A stretch of 64,000 nt of DNA, taken from NCBI GenBank assembly GCA_025062325.1, contig JANXAL010000116.1, positions 62,001-126,000 of the forward strand. The letters run 5' to 3'. This document shows, piece after piece, positions 18,401 to 26,533 of the stretch. Both the position numbers and the translations under genes were made by a program. The notes beneath the pieces are model-generated. The model ran no database searches. It was not told where the DNA came from and saw only the letters and a program-made list of their open reading frames with translations. Source of the stretch: Roseiflexus sp. (lineage in GTDB: Bacteria > Chloroflexota > Chloroflexia > Chloroflexales > Roseiflexaceae). Position 1 is the first letter of the stretch; every line of letters begins with the position of its first letter.

Positions 18401-19128
18401 CAGTCGAACAGTTCGAGCAGCGGTTACGCACCTTCCTGACTGAGTTTGCCGCCTTCAGCGGCGGAACCGCCGATACCGCCAGCATTGTCGCCGATGTGCG
18501 CCGCCGTCTCGAAACCGTCATCGATCTGCTAGTGTGCGCTGATGCGCACCAGGCGCAGCGGGCTGGCGCGCCGCTGGCAGACGACCCGTCCCGCTGGGGA
18601 ACTGCTGTCGCCTGGACGGTCCTGCATCGCCTGGGACTGATATTCACTAATGACGATGTGGCAGGTCAGAGTCGCAGCCTGATTGACGAGTACCTGCTGG
18701 GACGCGCGCTTCAGACGGCGCTGACGGAGTTCGGCTACAGCGACGACGTGGCTGCCGATGCGGTCGTGCTGGTTAAGTCGCTGACCGCGCACCAACGCTG
18801 GCATGAGCACTATGTCCATGACGGACGCGCACTGGCAGCGGCGTTGATGTCGGACGGCGACGTGCAATCGTTCACGCGGGTCAACCGGTTCCAGGGAGTC
18901 TTGTGGTTCAACAAGGAACGCTTTGAACGCTTGCTGCGCTGGCTGGAACTGATTGCCACCGTTGCTCTGCAGGTGGAAGAAACGCCTGACGCCGAATCGA
19001 TCCGTACTGCTTGCGCCCGCCTGGTTGAAGCGCTAACCGAAGCCGCGGAACGGAGCGGTTATCGCGTCGAGCAGTTGCTGGCGGCATCCTGGAGTGAAGA
19101 AACCCTGAGAGATACAGGAGCACTGTAA
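15442..19128 (+). CDS. Large GH13 (alpha-amylase family) enzyme, 1228 residues
   Basis: The middle third (about residues 330-770) is a GH13 barrel: [27 protein letters not shown], the nucleophile Asp533 in [10 protein letters not shown], the acid/base Glu598 in [10 protein letters not shown] and a third acid Asp659 in FMNNPDE (the usual His before it is Asn/Pro here). Thus a retaining glucan hydrolase or transferase is expected. The first 330 and the last 350 residues are helical, of no family I know; this makes the protein twice the size of an ordinary amylase. No signal peptide. GTG 15442 and ATG 15448 are both possible starts. The stop TAA overlaps the ATG of the next gene by one base (TAATG). 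Confidence 0.85.
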   Translation: MDMSRITGAPVMEFHVARSARDRYHFDESLFQFSGNVIFANFHAARVFAQKMNQKRDLARFPEQAVRAGQLSAMGLIDEILHYVAAIYRKRTRERMLADALAWLNERLDAEKVEVALRAFCDAFPPLAVYRREQTISTYLAGETGGMPHREVTLEEMLMLWLENMNPAFNPFLELFDDAQLEHDTVYLKIIEELDRFFTTQPPPAAVLPGVTSRTLIELLRAPALASPHSLEGQLRYILEHWAGFLDRSFLYRLLSSLDVIKEEERVRFGVGGGDLTGAYVPVADYRYLEAEPERYTPDREWMPRLVLLAKNTFVWLDQLSKWYGRPIKTLDQIPDEELDTMARRGFTGLWLIGLWERSEASKRIKQIMGNPEAVASAYSLYDYQIAAALGGQPALENLRTRAWQRGIRLSADMVPNHVGIDGRWVIEHPDWFIQIPYPPFPSYTFNGPDLSSDERVGIFIEDHYYDRTDAAVVFKRLDRWTGEVRYIYHGNDGTSMPWNDTAQLNYLKPEVREAVIQTILHVARQFPIIRFDAAMTLTKRHYHRLWFPEPGTGGDIPSRADFGMTRAQFDAAMPQEFWREVVDRCAVEAPDTLLLAEAFWLMEGYFVRTLGMHRVYNSAFMVCLRDEENAKYRQIMKNVLEFDPEVLRRFVNFMNNPDERTAVDQFGKGDKYFGVCTMMVTMPGLPMFGHGQIEGFAEKYGMEYCRAYWDEKPDEWLIARHEREIFPLLHRRYLFAGTDHFLLYDFYTPDGHVNEDVFAYSNRYGDERALVVYHNRYAHASGWVRLSAAFMARTGRGNERALVQRTLAEGLALRVADNTYVIFRDHSNGLEYIRHSRDLAERGLYVELGPYGYHVFLDFREVTEYPDGRYGQITAYLGGRGVPSIDMALREMFLQPVLIPFRELVSAAMLRKLAAWADQRAVQIGAVPIFDGKEEDVRDSMLEGPDAADEPTPEELEALARRRAGSASAIPPTDAQPVAYQGELPAVEQFEQRLRTFLTEFAAFSGGTADTASIVADVRRRLETVIDLLVCADAHQAQRAGAPLADDPSRWGTAVAWTVLHRLGLIFTNDDVAGQSRSLIDEYLLGRALQTALTEFGYSDDVAADAVVLVKSLTAHQRWHEHYVHDGRALAAALMSDGDVQSFTRVNRFQGVLWFNKERFERLLRWLELIATVALQVEETPDAESIRTACARLVEALTEAAERSGYRVEQLLAASWSEETLRDTGAL

Positions 19129-20096
19129 TGCGTGCAATCCGTGTTCACGAGTATGGCGGACCAGAGGTGCTGCGCCTGGATGATCTTCCCGTGCCGGAAC
19201 CCGGACCGGGCGAGGTGCGGGTGAAGATCGCAGCGGCAGGGGTGAACTTTATCGACATCTACCATCGCAGCGGGCAGTACAAAGGCGCACTGCCGATGAC
19301 GCTCGGCATGGAGGCTGCCGGAATTGTGGACGCCGTTGGTCCCGACGTCAGCGACGTGCGCGTTGGCGACCGGGTCGTGTACGCGATGCGCCAGGGCGCG
19401 TATGCTGAGTATGCGGTTGTCCCGGCAGCGATGCTGGCGCCGGTTCCCGAAGGCATCGGCCTGCAACAGGCGGCGGCAGTGATGTTACAGGGCATGACGG
19501 CGCACTACCTGGCATACAGCACCTACCCGTTACGCCAGGGCGACGTGGCGCTGATCCATGCCGCTGCTGGCGGCGTCGGCTTGCTGCTGGTGCAGATCGC
19601 CAAGCGCTGTGGCGCACGGGTGATCGGCACGGTCTCGACGGAAGAGAAGGCAGCGCTGGCCCGCGCTGCCGGGGCCGACGACATCATCCTCTATACTCAG
19701 GAAGACTTCAGCGCAGCGGTGCGTCGCCTGACCGACGGCGCGGGCGTCCACGTCGTGTATGACTCGGTTGGTCAAGCGACGTTTGAGGGCAGCCTGAACT
19801 GTCTGCGGCCACGTGGCTATATGGTGCTGTTCGGGCAGTCGAGCGGCGCTGTGCCGCCATTCGATCCGCAAATCCTGAATGTAAAAGGATCGCTCTTTCT
19901 CACGCGCCCTTCGCTCGCACACTATCTGCTGACACGCGACGAGCTGCTGTGGCGCGCGGGCGATCTCTTCACATGGATGGCAGCAGGCGAGCTGAAGGTG
20001 CGTATCGATTCGACCTATCCGCTAGAGCATGCCGCGGAGGCGCACCGCGCCCTGGCAAGCCGCGCAACGAGCGGTAAGTTGCTGCTGCTGCCGTAA
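19128..20096 (+). CDS. Quinone oxidoreductase-type zinc-free dehydrogenase
   Basis: A 322-residue MDR-superfamily protein like NADPH:quinone oxidoreductase (QOR/CrtB type). [17 protein letters not shown] is the family's N-terminus, [15 protein letters not shown] the substrate region, and [19 protein letters not shown] the NADPH-binding loop. The Cys/His zinc ligands of alcohol dehydrogenases are missing. It should reduce quinones or enones with NADPH. Translation is coupled to the GH13 gene (TAATG overlap), an unexpected pairing with a carbohydrate enzyme. Confidence 0.9.
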   Translation: MRAIRVHEYGGPEVLRLDDLPVPEPGPGEVRVKIAAAGVNFIDIYHRSGQYKGALPMTLGMEAAGIVDAVGPDVSDVRVGDRVVYAMRQGAYAEYAVVPAAMLAPVPEGIGLQQAAAVMLQGMTAHYLAYSTYPLRQGDVALIHAAAGGVGLLLVQIAKRCGARVIGTVSTEEKAALARAAGADDIILYTQEDFSAAVRRLTDGAGVHVVYDSVGQATFEGSLNCLRPRGYMVLFGQSSGAVPPFDPQILNVKGSLFLTRPSLAHYLLTRDELLWRAGDLFTWMAAGELKVRIDSTYPLEHAAEAHRALASRATSGKLLLLP

Positions 20097-20164
20097 CACG
20101 CGACGGTCACACAGGGTGGAAGGCCGTGCGCCGTCAGTAGGGGCACCCATAGCAGGCGTCGGTT

Positions 20165-20268
20165 GTAGGGGCAGGCCCCTGTGCCTGCCCACGGCGGGCG
20201 TCTACAGAGGCCTGCCCCTACGCATACGGCGGCGTGCGCGGTCAGGGCGCCCCCCTGGGGGGCGCCCT
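20165..20268. repeat. G/C-rich palindromes after the oxidoreductase gene
   Basis: GTAGGGGCAGGC (20165-20176) pairs perfectly with GCCTGCCCCTAC (20210-20221). Further on AGGGCGCCCCCC (20244-20255) pairs with GGGGGGCGCCCT (20257-20268) around one base. These may act as terminators for the convergent transcription units, but no T-run follows. Confidence 0.65.
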
Positions 20269-20270
20269 CA

Positions 20271-20627
20271 CAAGGGCGGATTTTCCGGCAGGCTCTCATG
20301 CCGGATCGTCCGTTTGAGGCATCAGGACGCCCCGCTTCCCCCTGCTCCCCGTCACGGGGGTAGAGTTTTTGGGCGAGTTCTCACGTCGGGTTGTTCGCTC
20401 TGGGCATCAGGATGCCCTAACTCCCCCTTCTCCCTCCAACCCCCTGCACGCGAGGACGAAGGGGGGGAGAAGGAGGCCAGGGGATGAGGGGAAAACAGGC
20501 GTCAGGACGCGGCAAATCCGCCTCGCACGCCAAAAAGCCTGCACTTGAGAGCAGGGGAGATAAGAGGGAAAAGGGCGTCAGGACGCGGAAAACTTCCATC
20601 GCACCCAGAAACGCTCCGCGCGCGAGC
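20271..20627. repeat. 177-bp-family palindromic repeat block
   Basis: Two left arms in a row (CACAAGGGCGGATTTTCCGG at 20273 and CACGGGGGTAGAGTTTTTGG at 20353, each ending in GCATCAGGAnGCCC), then the central CCCCCTTCTCCC/GGGGGAGAAGG palindrome, then two right arms (GGCGTCAGGACGCGGCAAAT...CAAAAAGCCTGCACTTGAGAG to about 20551 and a second to about 20627). No gene in this gap. Confidence 0.75.
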
Positions 20628-20655
20628 TACGAGCGCCCCTCTGTGACTGTCCCCT

Positions 20656-21588
20656 TTACTTGCTTCGCTCCTCCTTTTCCTCCTCAACCCGATCCAGCGC
20701 CGTATCCTGAAACGACACCGGATCCTCTATCGGTTCGAGGTGGGTAAACACCGTTGTATTCGGCAGCGCCCGACGCACATCGCGCTCAACCCGCTCGAGC
20801 AGCATGTGCCCGCGGCGGACGCTCCACGTCCCCGGCACCAGCACGTGGAATGACACAAAGCGACGCGCCCCCGACCGCCGTGTGCGCAGGGCGTGAAAGA
20901 CGATCCCTTCGTTACGAAATGGCGCCAGTGCTGCGTCCAGCACCTCGCGTTCTGCCGCTGGCAATGCCGTATCCATCAACCCCGCAACCGAACGGCGCAG
21001 CAACTGAATGCCTAACCAGACGATGTGCCCAGCGACTGCCAGCGCAATCAGCGGGTCAAGCACATACCACCCGGTCAGACTGACCAGCGCCACGCCGAGA
21101 ATGACGCCAGCCGAAGTGTACACGTCGGTCATCAGGTGGTGAGCGTCGGCTTCGAGCGTGATCGACTCATAGCGCCGACCAGCGTGCAGCAGTATCTGTG
21201 CCACTGCCAGGTTTACCAGAGACGCGATCACCGCAATCGTCAACCCCAAAACCGGCTGCTCGATCGGCTGCGGGTTCAGAATCCGTTGCACCGCAGCAAA
21301 TGCAATGCTGACCGCGGCAATCAGAATCAGCGCCCCTTCGATGCCGCTGGAAAAGTATTCCGCCTTCTCGTGACCGTAGGTGTGGTCTTCGTCAGGCGGC
21401 TGCGCTGCAATCGTCAATGCAATCAGCGCAATGATCGCCGCTGCCAGGTTGACCAGCGACTCGAGCGCATCCGACAACAGACCGACCGAGCCGGTCACCA
21501 GGTAAGCGCCTACCTTCAGTGCAATAGTGACGACGGCTGCCGCGATAGAGAGCCAGGCGAAACGAGTAAGCGAGAATCGTCCTTTCAT
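20656..21588 (-). CDS. Cation diffusion facilitator family transporter
   Basis: A 310-residue CDF protein: six membrane segments followed by a cytoplasmic domain (about residues 215-300). The metal-site motifs are SDALESLVN in TM2, [11 protein letters not shown] between TM2 and TM3, and [18 protein letters not shown] in TM5, as in FieF/CzcD-type H+ antiporters that export Zn, Fe or Mn. The metal cannot be told from these residues. Single gene, transcribed divergently from the fusion gene at 21784, with its start about 195 nt away. Confidence 0.9.
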   Translation of the reverse strand: MKGRFSLTRFAWLSIAAAVVTIALKVGAYLVTGSVGLLSDALESLVNLAAAIIALIALTIAAQPPDEDHTYGHEKAEYFSSGIEGALILIAAVSIAFAAVQRILNPQPIEQPVLGLTIAVIASLVNLAVAQILLHAGRRYESITLEADAHHLMTDVYTSAGVILGVALVSLTGWYVLDPLIALAVAGHIVWLGIQLLRRSVAGLMDTALPAAEREVLDAALAPFRNEGIVFHALRTRRSGARRFVSFHVLVPGTWSVRRGHMLLERVERDVRRALPNTTVFTHLEPIEDPVSFQDTALDRVEEEKEERSK

Positions 21589-21768
21589 TGCGCTCCGCCT
21601 TCCAATTCCGGAAACGCTGATCCAAAGGCGCAGAAACGCAAGGATGCGTCATCAACCAACTGTAAGGCTTTGCATCTTCGCATCAACCCTCGCGTAAAAT
21701 GCTGCAGACGGCTCCCGACGCGCCAGCGCGCTCCAGAAGCGCCGCAACTGCGGAATTCCCGCGAGTCG

Positions 21769-21777
21769 TGGTACACT
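21769..21777 (+). promoter_or_regulatory. Extended -10 promoter, probably giving a leaderless mRNA
   Basis: TGgTACACT with TACACT at 21772-21777, then AAGATT, then ATG at 21784. The 6-nt distance equals that in front of the gene at 3744. No -35 or Shine-Dalgarno sequence is seen. Confidence 0.58.
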
Positions 21778-21783
21778 AAGATT

Positions 21784-22947
21784 ATGACGATGACAATGAT
21801 CCCAGCAGAAACAATCGCAGCAATCCACGGTACGCCGCACCGACTGGTGTTCGAGTTTGCTGGCGCAGGCAGTCTGGCATTGTACTGGCTGCATAGCGTT
21901 CCCGGATCATCGCGCACGGTGCTCGAAGCGACCGACCGGTATGCAGCGGCATCGCTCGCCAGTCTGATCGGCAGAACCCCCGAGAAGTTTGTCTCTGCCG
22001 AGGTCGCGCACGCGATGGCTGAGGCCGCCTACCGACGCGCGATGCGTCTGACCGACGGCGCCGCCGCCTGCCTTGGCGTTGCCTGCACTGCTACGATTGC
22101 CACTGACCGCACCAAACACGGATCACATGGCTGTTCCGTTGCCGTGTACGATGGCGCACTAATGCGCACTTTCGACCTGACGCTTGCCAAGGGTGCGCGT
22201 GACCGCGCTGGCGAGGAACAGATCATCAGCCTGCTGATTATACGCGCAATCGCCGAAGCTTGTGGCGTCGCCGCGCCCTATCTTGCGCTTGAATCCTCAG
22301 AAATCCTGGAGAGACGCGAAGAGACGCGCCCCGATCCATTGACACTCCTCCTGCAGGGAGAGGTTGACCGCGTTTTCGTTAGCGCCGACGGGCGCATCCA
22401 TCTGGAAGGCGCGCCGCCGGTCGCGCTGCTCTCCGGTTCGTTCAATCCGCTCCACGCCGGGCACGAGCGCCTGGCGCAGGCAGCGGCGGCTCTGCTTGGC
22501 GCGCCGGTCGCGTTTGAACTGCCGATTCTGAACGCTGATAAGCCGCCGCTAGGGTATGCCGAGCTGGAACGCCGTCTCGATCAGTTTCGCCACCGCTACC
22601 CGGTCGTGCTGAGTCGTGCACCGCTGTTCGTGCAAAAAGCGCATTTGTTTCCAGGTTGCACATTCGTAATCGGCTACGATACCGCTGTTCGGATCATCGA
22701 CCCGCGCTATTACGACGGCGAAGCCGGGCGTGATGCCGCACTCGCGGCAATCGCTGCACAGGGATGCTCATTCCTAGTTGCCGGGCGCGTCCAGGACGGC
22801 GTCTTCCGCACTCTGGCAGACATCGACCTGCCCTCTTCACTGCGCTCGCTCTTCCGCGAACTGCCTGAGCGCTTGTTTCGGGTCGATCTCTCATCGACCG
22901 CCATCCGCACTGCCTACCAAGAGATTGCGGCGCACCGCTCGCAATAA
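21784..22947 (+). CDS. CinA-C-like domain fused to an NMN-adenylyltransferase-like domain
   Basis: A 387-residue two-domain protein. Residues 1-175 follow the pattern of CinA C-terminal (PncC, NMN deamidase) domains: LHSVPGSSRTVLEAT, SAEVAHAMAEAAYRRA, GVACTATIATDR. However, where PncC has the active-site Ser in AESCTGG, this protein has FEFAGAG, so the deamidase site looks lost. Residues 210-380 are a HxGH nucleotidyltransferase: SGSFNPLHAGHERL (His224, His227) and the closing LSSTAIRTAY. The second domain likely transfers a nucleotide to a mononucleotide (NadD-like). A reading frame extends far upstream, but the extension runs antisense through the CDF gene and is rejected. Start at 21784 fits the promoter. 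Confidence 0.8.
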   Translation: MTMTMIPAETIAAIHGTPHRLVFEFAGAGSLALYWLHSVPGSSRTVLEATDRYAAASLASLIGRTPEKFVSAEVAHAMAEAAYRRAMRLTDGAAACLGVACTATIATDRTKHGSHGCSVAVYDGALMRTFDLTLAKGARDRAGEEQIISLLIIRAIAEACGVAAPYLALESSEILERREETRPDPLTLLLQGEVDRVFVSADGRIHLEGAPPVALLSGSFNPLHAGHERLAQAAAALLGAPVAFELPILNADKPPLGYAELERRLDQFRHRYPVVLSRAPLFVQKAHLFPGCTFVIGYDTAVRIIDPRYYDGEAGRDAALAAIAAQGCSFLVAGRVQDGVFRTLADIDLPSSLRSLFRELPERLFRVDLSSTAIRTAYQEIAAHRSQ

Positions 22948-23006
22948 CGCCCGACTACAGACATCTAGAGCGGCTCCCTGGCGCTCTTGCAAGGATCGGC
23001 GCGAAG

Positions 23007-23063
23007 ACGCAAAGGCGCAAATCCCTGCATGAACGATACCTTTGCCTCCTCACGCCTTTGCGT
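23007..23063. terminator. Inverted repeat between convergent genes
   Basis: ACGCAAAGGCG (23007-23017) pairs with CGCCTTTGCGT (23053-23063). The surrounding GAAGACGCAAAGGCGCAAA is nearly the same as at 51115, where it also lies between two convergent genes. Probably a two-way terminator. Confidence 0.6.
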
Positions 23064-23089
23064 TAGCTATTCTGAGCAACCCGCTAAGG

Positions 23090-23809
23090 CTACATATCCA
23101 CCTGCCGCGGCATGATCGGCAGTTCATCAACGCGCACTGTCGGCGGAAGCGTACAGACCCACAAAATGACTTCCGCCACATCAGTCGCCGTCATCAGACG
23201 GCGGCGGAACTCTTCGCCAGGGTTGAGCGGCTCCAGTTCGGTATTGATCAGACCGGGGAAAATCGTGGTTACATACACATTGTACGGGCGCAGTTCCGCA
23301 CCAAGCGCCTGACTGAGGCCGTCGAGCGCAAATTTGGCAGCGCAGAACGGCGCAATGTTGGCGATGCCGATTTTACCGACGCGCGATGCGATATTGATGA
23401 TTGTGCCGGAGCGCTGACGCTTCATGTATGGGATGACCGCGCGCGCCGCATAGAATGTGCCATGGAGATTCGTCTCGATCACCAGGCGAAAATCGTCGTT
23501 GCTGAACTGTTCGAGCGGCGCAATTTTGTGCGTTACGCCTGCCGAGTTCACCAAAATATCGATCCGTCCAAACAGATTGACTGCACTTTCGACCAACCGA
23601 TCGACCTGTTCTGAGTCGGTCACATCAGTGGGAAGGGCGATCGCTTTGCCTCCTTCTCCCGCGATCTCCGCCACCAGCGTCTCAAGCCGTTCCCGGCGTC
23701 GCGCAGCCGCAACTACGGTCGCACCCTCACGCGCCAGCACGCGAGCCGTTTCATACCCCACGCCGCTCGACGCCCCAATCACAATGGCCACTCGTCCTTG
23801 AAGCCGCAT
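23090..23809 (-). CDS. Short-chain dehydrogenase/reductase with Tyr-to-Phe active site
   Basis: A 239-residue classic SDR. The dinucleotide-binding turn is GASSGVGYETA (about residues 11-21), with a basic AARRRERLE that suggests NADPH. The NAG-like motif is NSAG, the catalytic Ser142 is in INIASRVGK, and Lys159 is in the FCAAK stretch, but the usual catalytic Tyr of YxxxK is Phe155 (codon TTC, read on the minus strand). Without that Tyr normal hydride chemistry should be much reduced, so the protein may have a binding or regulatory role or use another acid. Start: ATG 23809 with GGGAG 7 nt before; its own promoter is at 23850-23878. Confidence 0.88.
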   Translation of the reverse strand: MRLQGRVAIVIGASSGVGYETARVLAREGATVVAAARRRERLETLVAEIAGEGGKAIALPTDVTDSEQVDRLVESAVNLFGRIDILVNSAGVTHKIAPLEQFSNDDFRLVIETNLHGTFYAARAVIPYMKRQRSGTIINIASRVGKIGIANIAPFCAAKFALDGLSQALGAELRPYNVYVTTIFPGLINTELEPLNPGEEFRRRLMTATDVAEVILWVCTLPPTVRVDELPIMPRQVDM

Positions 23810-23849
23810 ACGTTTTCTCCCGCATTGGCGCACAATTCCACTGGGAGTG

Positions 23850-23878
23850 ATTATACCCGGCGCGGCAGAAAGCGGCAA
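23850..23878 (-). promoter_or_regulatory. Sigma-70-type promoter of the SDR gene
   Basis: Minus strand TTGCCG (23878-23873), 17 bp, TATAAT (23855-23850); the start codon is 40 nt downstream of the hexamer. The rest of the gap to 24090 holds nothing I can name. Confidence 0.7.
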
Positions 23879-24090
23879 CTCTATCAAGCGGACACGGTAC
23901 CGAATCAGCGGGGAGTCCGAATGCCTCGGCTAGCGTGGTGCACGGGAAAACGCGGATCCTCAGATCGACAATCCTCTATCACACCCAGATCCGCGCGAAC
24001 TCGTCATATCTGTGTAAATCCGCGTCCCTATCACGCCCCGCCCCGCTTGCACTCCATCGCGCGCCACCGCATAAATCTTGCAGCGTGCTG

Positions 24091-24099
24091 TGCTACAAT
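24091..24099 (+). promoter_or_regulatory. Extended -10 promoter of pgk
   Basis: TGcTACAAT with TACAAT at 24094-24099, leading to a leader of roughly 40 nt before the ATG at 24145. No -35 of note. Confidence 0.6.
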
Positions 24100-24144
24100 A
24101 GCGCTGCACCCTGAAGCGTCTGATTAACGAGGAGGAGAAGAGCC

Positions 24145-25338
24145 ATGGCGAGAAAGAAGACGATCCGCGACATCGATTGGAGCGGCAAACGCGCCCTTGT
24201 TCGAGTTGATTTCAACGTACCGCTGGAAAACGGACAGATTACCGACGATACCCGCATTCGCGCTGCGCTGCCGACGATCCGCTACCTGCTGGAACACGGC
24301 GCAGCGGTTATTCTCATGTCGCACCTGGGACGCCCGAAGAACAAAGTCGATGAACGCCTGCGTCTAGCGCCGGTCGTCGCGCGCCTGGCAGAGTTGTTGC
24401 CCGAAGCGAAGGCGGTCAAGGGCACCCAGGCGACGACCGGTCCTGCGGCTGAGGCGGCCGTCCAGGACCTCAAACCAGGCGAAGTGCTGGTGCTCGAAAA
24501 CACCCGCTTTGACCCGCGTGAAGAGGCCAACGACGAGAGCATGGCGCGCGAACTGGCGAAACTCGGCGATGTGTACGTCAATGACGCTTTTGGCTCGGCA
24601 CATCGCGCGCACGCCTCGACCGAAGGCGTGGCGCGATTCCTCCCCGCTGTCGCCGGTTTTCTGATGGAAGCCGAACTTGCCGCGCTCCAGGGCGCGCTAG
24701 AGAATCCAGCCCGTCCGTTCGTCACGATCATTGGCGGCGCCAAGATCAGCGACAAGATCGGCGTGATCAAGAACCTGCTCAACAAGGTCGACGCACTGCT
24801 GATCGGCGGCGGAATGGCCAACACCTTCCTGCTCGCCCAGGGATACGAGATGGGCGACTCACTGGTCGAACCTGATGCGGTTCCGACGGCAAAAGAGCTG
24901 CTGGAACAGGCGGCAAGCAGCGGCATACGCTTCATGCTGCCGACCGATGTGGTCATCGCTGATGCCTTCAGCGCCGACGCCAACCGCAAGGTTGTACCGG
25001 TTGGCGAAATCCCGTCTGGCTGGCGCGCGCTAGACATTGGACCCGAAACGGTCCGCGCCTATACCGAAGTCATCACAGGCGCACAAACGGTGATCTGGAA
25101 TGGACCGATGGGGGTGTTCGAGCTAGCGCCATTTGCCGAAGGAACACGTGCGATTGCGGAGGCAGTAGCGAATTGTCCAGGCATGACGATCGTCGGCGGC
25201 GGCGATTCGGTGGCAGCAGTGGAGCAGATGGGGCTGGCCAATAAGATTCGCCACATTTCGACTGGCGGCGGCGCCTCGCTGGAACTGCTGGAAGGGCGTG
25301 TACTGCCCGGCGTCGCAGCATTGAACGATGCAGAATAA
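24145..25338 (+). CDS. pgk: Phosphoglycerate kinase
   Basis: A 397-residue phosphoglycerate kinase, which makes ATP and 3-phosphoglycerate from 1,3-bisphosphoglycerate in glycolysis and runs backwards in carbon fixation and gluconeogenesis. The N-terminal signature [15 protein letters not shown], the basic patch [22 protein letters not shown], and the C-terminal [11 protein letters not shown] and [13 protein letters not shown] nucleotide-binding motifs are all in place. Length is normal. A strong AGGAGGAG ribosome-binding site precedes the ATG. It stands alone here, not next to gap or tpiA, and ends before an 11-bp hairpin. Confidence 0.97.
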   Translation: MARKKTIRDIDWSGKRALVRVDFNVPLENGQITDDTRIRAALPTIRYLLEHGAAVILMSHLGRPKNKVDERLRLAPVVARLAELLPEAKAVKGTQATTGPAAEAAVQDLKPGEVLVLENTRFDPREEANDESMARELAKLGDVYVNDAFGSAHRAHASTEGVARFLPAVAGFLMEAELAALQGALENPARPFVTIIGGAKISDKIGVIKNLLNKVDALLIGGGMANTFLLAQGYEMGDSLVEPDAVPTAKELLEQAASSGIRFMLPTDVVIADAFSADANRKVVPVGEIPSGWRALDIGPETVRAYTEVITGAQTVIWNGPMGVFELAPFAEGTRAIAEAVANCPGMTIVGGGDSVAAVEQMGLANKIRHISTGGGASLELLEGRVLPGVAALNDAE

Positions 25339-25350
25339 AATCGAGGAGGG

Positions 25351-25385
25351 GCAGCGGAGACGGCGGCGTGTCCTGTCTCCGCTGC
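25351..25385. terminator. Hairpin between pgk and the small convergent gene
   Basis: GCAGCGGAGAC (25351-25361) pairs perfectly with GTCTCCGCTGC (25375-25385), 13-nt loop. It lies between two convergent gene ends; no T-run, so efficiency unknown. Confidence 0.6.
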
Positions 25386-25395
25386 ATCCATCGTG

Positions 25396-25650
25396 TCACG
25401 CTAACCCTTCATTCTCGAGCCAGGCGCTCACGGCTGCGTCGTCAGCCGCCGGGTTTCCGCCTGGAATATAGCGGAATCGGTCACCGTAACTCTCCATAAT
25501 GAGCGCACTGAGTTCCTGGTTCGCCGGGCTTTGATCGCCTTCGGTGATAGATACAACGTTCCCGGTCTGCAGATCGAGAAATGAACTGATCGCCGGGTCG
25601 GTAAGCGCCAGGGCTGCGCGAATCTGATCACGATTGTATGTTACTGCCAC
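25396..25650 (-). CDS. Small protein of unknown function, 84 residues
   Basis: I do not recognise this acidic 84-residue protein. It begins MAVTYNRDQIRAALAL and ends AVSAWLENEGLA; the middle FLDLQTGNVVSITEGD is reminiscent of the YLDLETGEV strand of UPF0158-type proteins, but the similarity is slight. Start is GTG 25650 with GGGAGG 7 nt upstream, which is strong evidence that it is translated. The possible cysteine-rich ORF just upstream ends inside its start region (10-nt overlap). Confidence 0.72.
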   Translation of the reverse strand: MAVTYNRDQIRAALALTDPAISSFLDLQTGNVVSITEGDQSPANQELSALIMESYGDRFRYIPGGNPAADDAAVSAWLENEGLA

Positions 25651-25805
25651 GCTCTATCCTCCCTTGTAGCACCGCTTGGTCCGCGGCATTTCCAGCATCG
25701 CTCGCTGGCATCCGTCGCAACGCGTCCAACGAGCAACGCCGCCCATGGTATACGATAGAGGTCCGTATTGCAAGCGCAGGCGCCGCACGAGGTGCAGGCG
25801 TGCAT
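25641..25805 (-). CDS. Possible 54-residue zinc-ribbon-like protein
   Basis: An ORF beginning MHACTSCGACACNTDLYRIP and containing ERCWKCRG has six cysteines in CxxCxxCxC plus CxxC spacing, as a small zinc or Fe-S binding protein would. It overlaps the GTG start of the 84-residue gene by 10 nt, a typical coupled arrangement. Against it: no clear ribosome-binding site before the ATG at 25805, and no family that I recognise. Otherwise the gap 25651-25953 holds only the sigma factor's upstream region. Confidence 0.33.
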   Translation of the reverse strand: MHACTSCGACACNTDLYRIPWAALLVGRVATDASERCWKCRGPSGATREDRAWQ

Positions 25806-25953
25806 GCTCAGGGCGTAACCCCTTGCACCCGCCTGAACTCGCGGTCCCATCATCACACATCGCGTTTGAACCCCATCGCGTGGACGGCAGCGCGCGATCT
25901 GGCGAAACCTTTGACGGTGCGTGCGCGTACTTCTTTCAGAACGGTAAAGGCGC

Positions 25954-26532
25954 ATGGTGGAGCATTCTGACGAATACGTACTCATTACACGCTCCATCGA
26001 TGGTGATCACGCCGCCTTTGCGCAGTTGATGGAACGCTATGCAGGCGCCGTGTTCAATCTGGCGTATCGTATGCTGGGAGATGCGCACGAGGCGGAAGAT
26101 GCCACTCAGGAGATTTTCTTGCGAGCCTATACAAATCTGGCACGTTTTGACCAGGAGCGAAAGTTTTCGACCTGGCTATTGTCAATTGCTTCAAACTATT
26201 GTATTGATCGGTTGCGGCGGAGGCGTCTTCGATGGCTGACGCTGGACGACACGGTGCTGACGATGCCTAGCCCGGCGAAAGGGCCGGATCGCGCTGCCAT
26301 CGAGCGCGAGGAGCGAGATGCTGTTCAGCGCGCGCTTCTGCGCCTGCCGCCCGCCTACCGCCAGATCGCGGTGCTGCGCTACTGGCACGACCTATCGTAT
26401 GAAGAGATCTGCTTGGTGACCAGATTGCCAGAGAGCACTATCAAAACGCGGCTGCACCGCGCACGTCGTATGCTTGCCGACGCACTCCGCGCCGAAGGCG
26501 TGATGCAGGAAGAAATACCGTTACAGGAGTAA
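25954..26532 (+). CDS. ECF-type RNA polymerase sigma factor
   Basis: A 192-residue sigma-70 family ECF factor. Region 2 is AYRMLGDAHEAEDATQEIFLRAYTNL with the core-binding and -10-reading helices (about residues 30-90), a short acidic linker follows, and region 4 is LPPAYRQIAVLRYWHDLSYEEI with the -35-binding HTH ESTIKTRLHRARRML. It directs RNA polymerase to a small regulon in response to a signal held by an anti-sigma factor. The downstream membrane-protein gene, 1-10 nt away, is the natural candidate for that partner. No matching promoter motif for autoregulation was identified. Confidence 0.93.
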   Translation: MVEHSDEYVLITRSIDGDHAAFAQLMERYAGAVFNLAYRMLGDAHEAEDATQEIFLRAYTNLARFDQERKFSTWLLSIASNYCIDRLRRRRLRWLTLDDTVLTMPSPAKGPDRAAIEREERDAVQRALLRLPPAYRQIAVLRYWHDLSYEEICLVTRLPESTIKTRLHRARRMLADALRAEGVMQEEIPLQE

Positions 26533-26533
26533 G

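Noticed and set aside
21025-21783. Upstream extension of the CinA-C-like/nucleotidyltransferase frame (640 residues in total)
   Set aside because: It is antisense to the well-supported CDF transporter gene, has Arg/Gln/His-rich shadow composition, and a promoter with the proper start lies at 21769-21784.
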